Origin: Mucilaginibacter sp. CSA2-8R
GTDB lineage: Bacteria; Bacteroidota; Bacteroidia; Sphingobacteriales; Sphingobacteriaceae
Assembly: GCF_038806765.1 (NCBI RefSeq)
Contig: NZ_CP152389.1
Coordinates: forward strand, 2,728,001 to 2,792,000
Length of the DNA: 64,000 bases
Direction of reading: 5' to 3'
Position numbers and translations under genes: made by a program. The notes under the pieces are model-generated. The model did not search any database. It was not told the DNA's origin and saw only the letters and a list, made by a program, of their open reading frames with translations. This document shows, piece by piece, positions 63,410-64,000 of this stretch (within the stretch, counting starts at the first letter, position 1; every line of letters starts with the position of its first letter).

Positions 63410-64000
63410 TTATACGTTAAACCTGAAATGCATAATGTCGCCGTCTTCAACGATGTAGGTTTTACCTTCAACGCTGAGTTTGCCCGCTTCTTTACAGGCA
63501 TTTTCTGAACCGTATTTTACATAGTCGTCATACTTAATCACCTCGGCACGGATAAAGCCTTTCTCAAAGTCGGTATGGATTACGCCAGCGGCTTGCGGCG
63601 CCGTAAAGCCTTTAGAGATGGTCCAGGCGCGTACTTCCTGCACACCGGCAGTAAAGTAGGTGCTCAGGTTCAATAAGCGATAAGCTGCCTTAATTAACTT
63701 GGTCACACCCGATTCAGTTAAACCCAAATCGTCCAGAAACATCTGGCGCTCCTCAAAAGTTTCCAGCTGGGCAATTTCAGATTCTATTTGTGCAGAGATA
63801 ATCAGCACCTCAGCATTTTCTTCTTTTACAGCCTCGCGCACTTTTTCTACATAGGCATTACCGGTGTTTACTTCACTTTCGCCTACGTTACACACGTACA
63901 TCACCGGCTTGGCTGTTAACAACCAAAGGTCGGCAATGTATTCCTGGTCTTCCTCGCTCACCTGGGCGGTACGGGCAGATTTTCCGCTTAGTAAATGCTC
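63410..64000 (-). CDS. ychF: Redox-regulated ATPase YchF, C-terminal part
   Basis: The frame is open from the right edge of the window (first codon of the visible part E-H-L-L-S-G-K) to TAA at 63410. The sequence gives the end of the G domain (SEEDQEYIADLWLLTAKPVM, then YVCNVGE), the helical part and the TGS domain at the C-terminus (GVIHTDFEKGFIRAEVIKYD, ending DIMHFRFNV). YchF is an Obg-family ATPase associated with ribosomes and oxidative stress. The N-terminal GTP/ATP-binding motifs are beyond the window. The start is not visible; a GTG at 63961 is internal. Confidence 0.95.
   Translation of the reverse strand, partial: EHLLSGKSARTAQVSEEDQEYIADLWLLTAKPVMYVCNVGESEVNTGNAYVEKVREAVKEENAEVLIISAQIESEIAQLETFEERQMFLDDLGLTESGVTKLIKAAYRLLNLSTYFTAGVQEVRAWTISKGFTAPQAAGVIHTDFEKGFIRAEVIKYDDYVKYGSENACKEAGKLSVEGKTYIVEDGDIMHFRFNV

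Noticed and set aside
1..64000. Mobile elements, prophage, CRISPR
   Set aside because: No transposase, integrase or phage structural ORF and no array of regular repeats with spacers was found by reading the window.

Overview
The window looks like chromosomal DNA of a Bacteroidota member of the Sphingobacteriaceae type (Mucilaginibacter or Pedobacter-like). The reasons are a SusC/SusD/SusE-type starch locus, lipoproteins, a DUF6377-type membrane regulator, FtsX-like permeases of about 790 residues without an ATPase gene, AT-rich spacers with TAnnTTTG-type -7 boxes and almost no Shine-Dalgarno sequences. The genus is an inference; there is no rRNA gene here. I see no insertion sequence, prophage, CRISPR array or replication origin.

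Layout. 1-4442: start of mutS2 with an overlapping DUF4296 lipoprotein gene, divergent from a tight run yggS - GNAT - DUF3298 lipoprotein - aspartate kinase. 4449-6503: a TPR sensor histidine kinase. 6816-10120: three genes of unknown pathway (glutamine-synthetase-like ligase, kinase-fold protein, HAD-IIA hydrolase). 10295-17551: glgE - treS/maltokinase fusion - glgB, a complete GlgE route from trehalose to branched alpha-glucan, closed by a strong terminator. 17625-19402: NlpC/P60 hydrolase and an SDR. 19671-23507: ECF sigma factor, membrane protein with barrel-like C-terminus, YceI, DUF5777 and Rieske lipoprotein. 23688-25386: cysE and cysM. 25879-37608: an extracellular alpha-glucan locus with a SusA-like amylase, SusC, SusD, SusE-like protein, GH31 alpha-glucosidase and a SusR-like regulator. 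37627-41855 (minus): GH27 and two GH43 enzymes. 42369-48385: FtsX-like permease 1 and three uncharacterised secreted proteins. 48604-55182: DUF808 protein, permease 2, ssb, a small unknown gene, an epimerase-like SDR and a Crp/Fnr regulator. 55356-59069: cold-shock gene followed by two small ORFs, a GT39-type transferase, an MBL hydrolase and a small Pro/Glu-rich ORF that appears frameshifted. 59148-64000: permease 3, a zinc-ribbon protein of unknown function, tRNA-Arg(CCG), a long inverted repeat and the C-terminal part of ychF.

How the genes work together. The Sus-like locus should bind and degrade external starch or maltodextrin and import the products. The GlgE operon, about 8 kb away, converts trehalose or maltose through maltose-1-phosphate into stored glucan. 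No trehalose synthesis genes (otsA, treY/treZ) are present, so that link is inferred. The GH27/GH43 run has no SusC/D pair of its own and probably trims arabinose or galactose side chains for another uptake system. The most interesting poorly understood parts are the ligase/kinase/HAD trio, the ECF-YceI-DUF5777-Rieske module, and helically phased half-site arrays upstream of two of the three FtsX-like permease genes.
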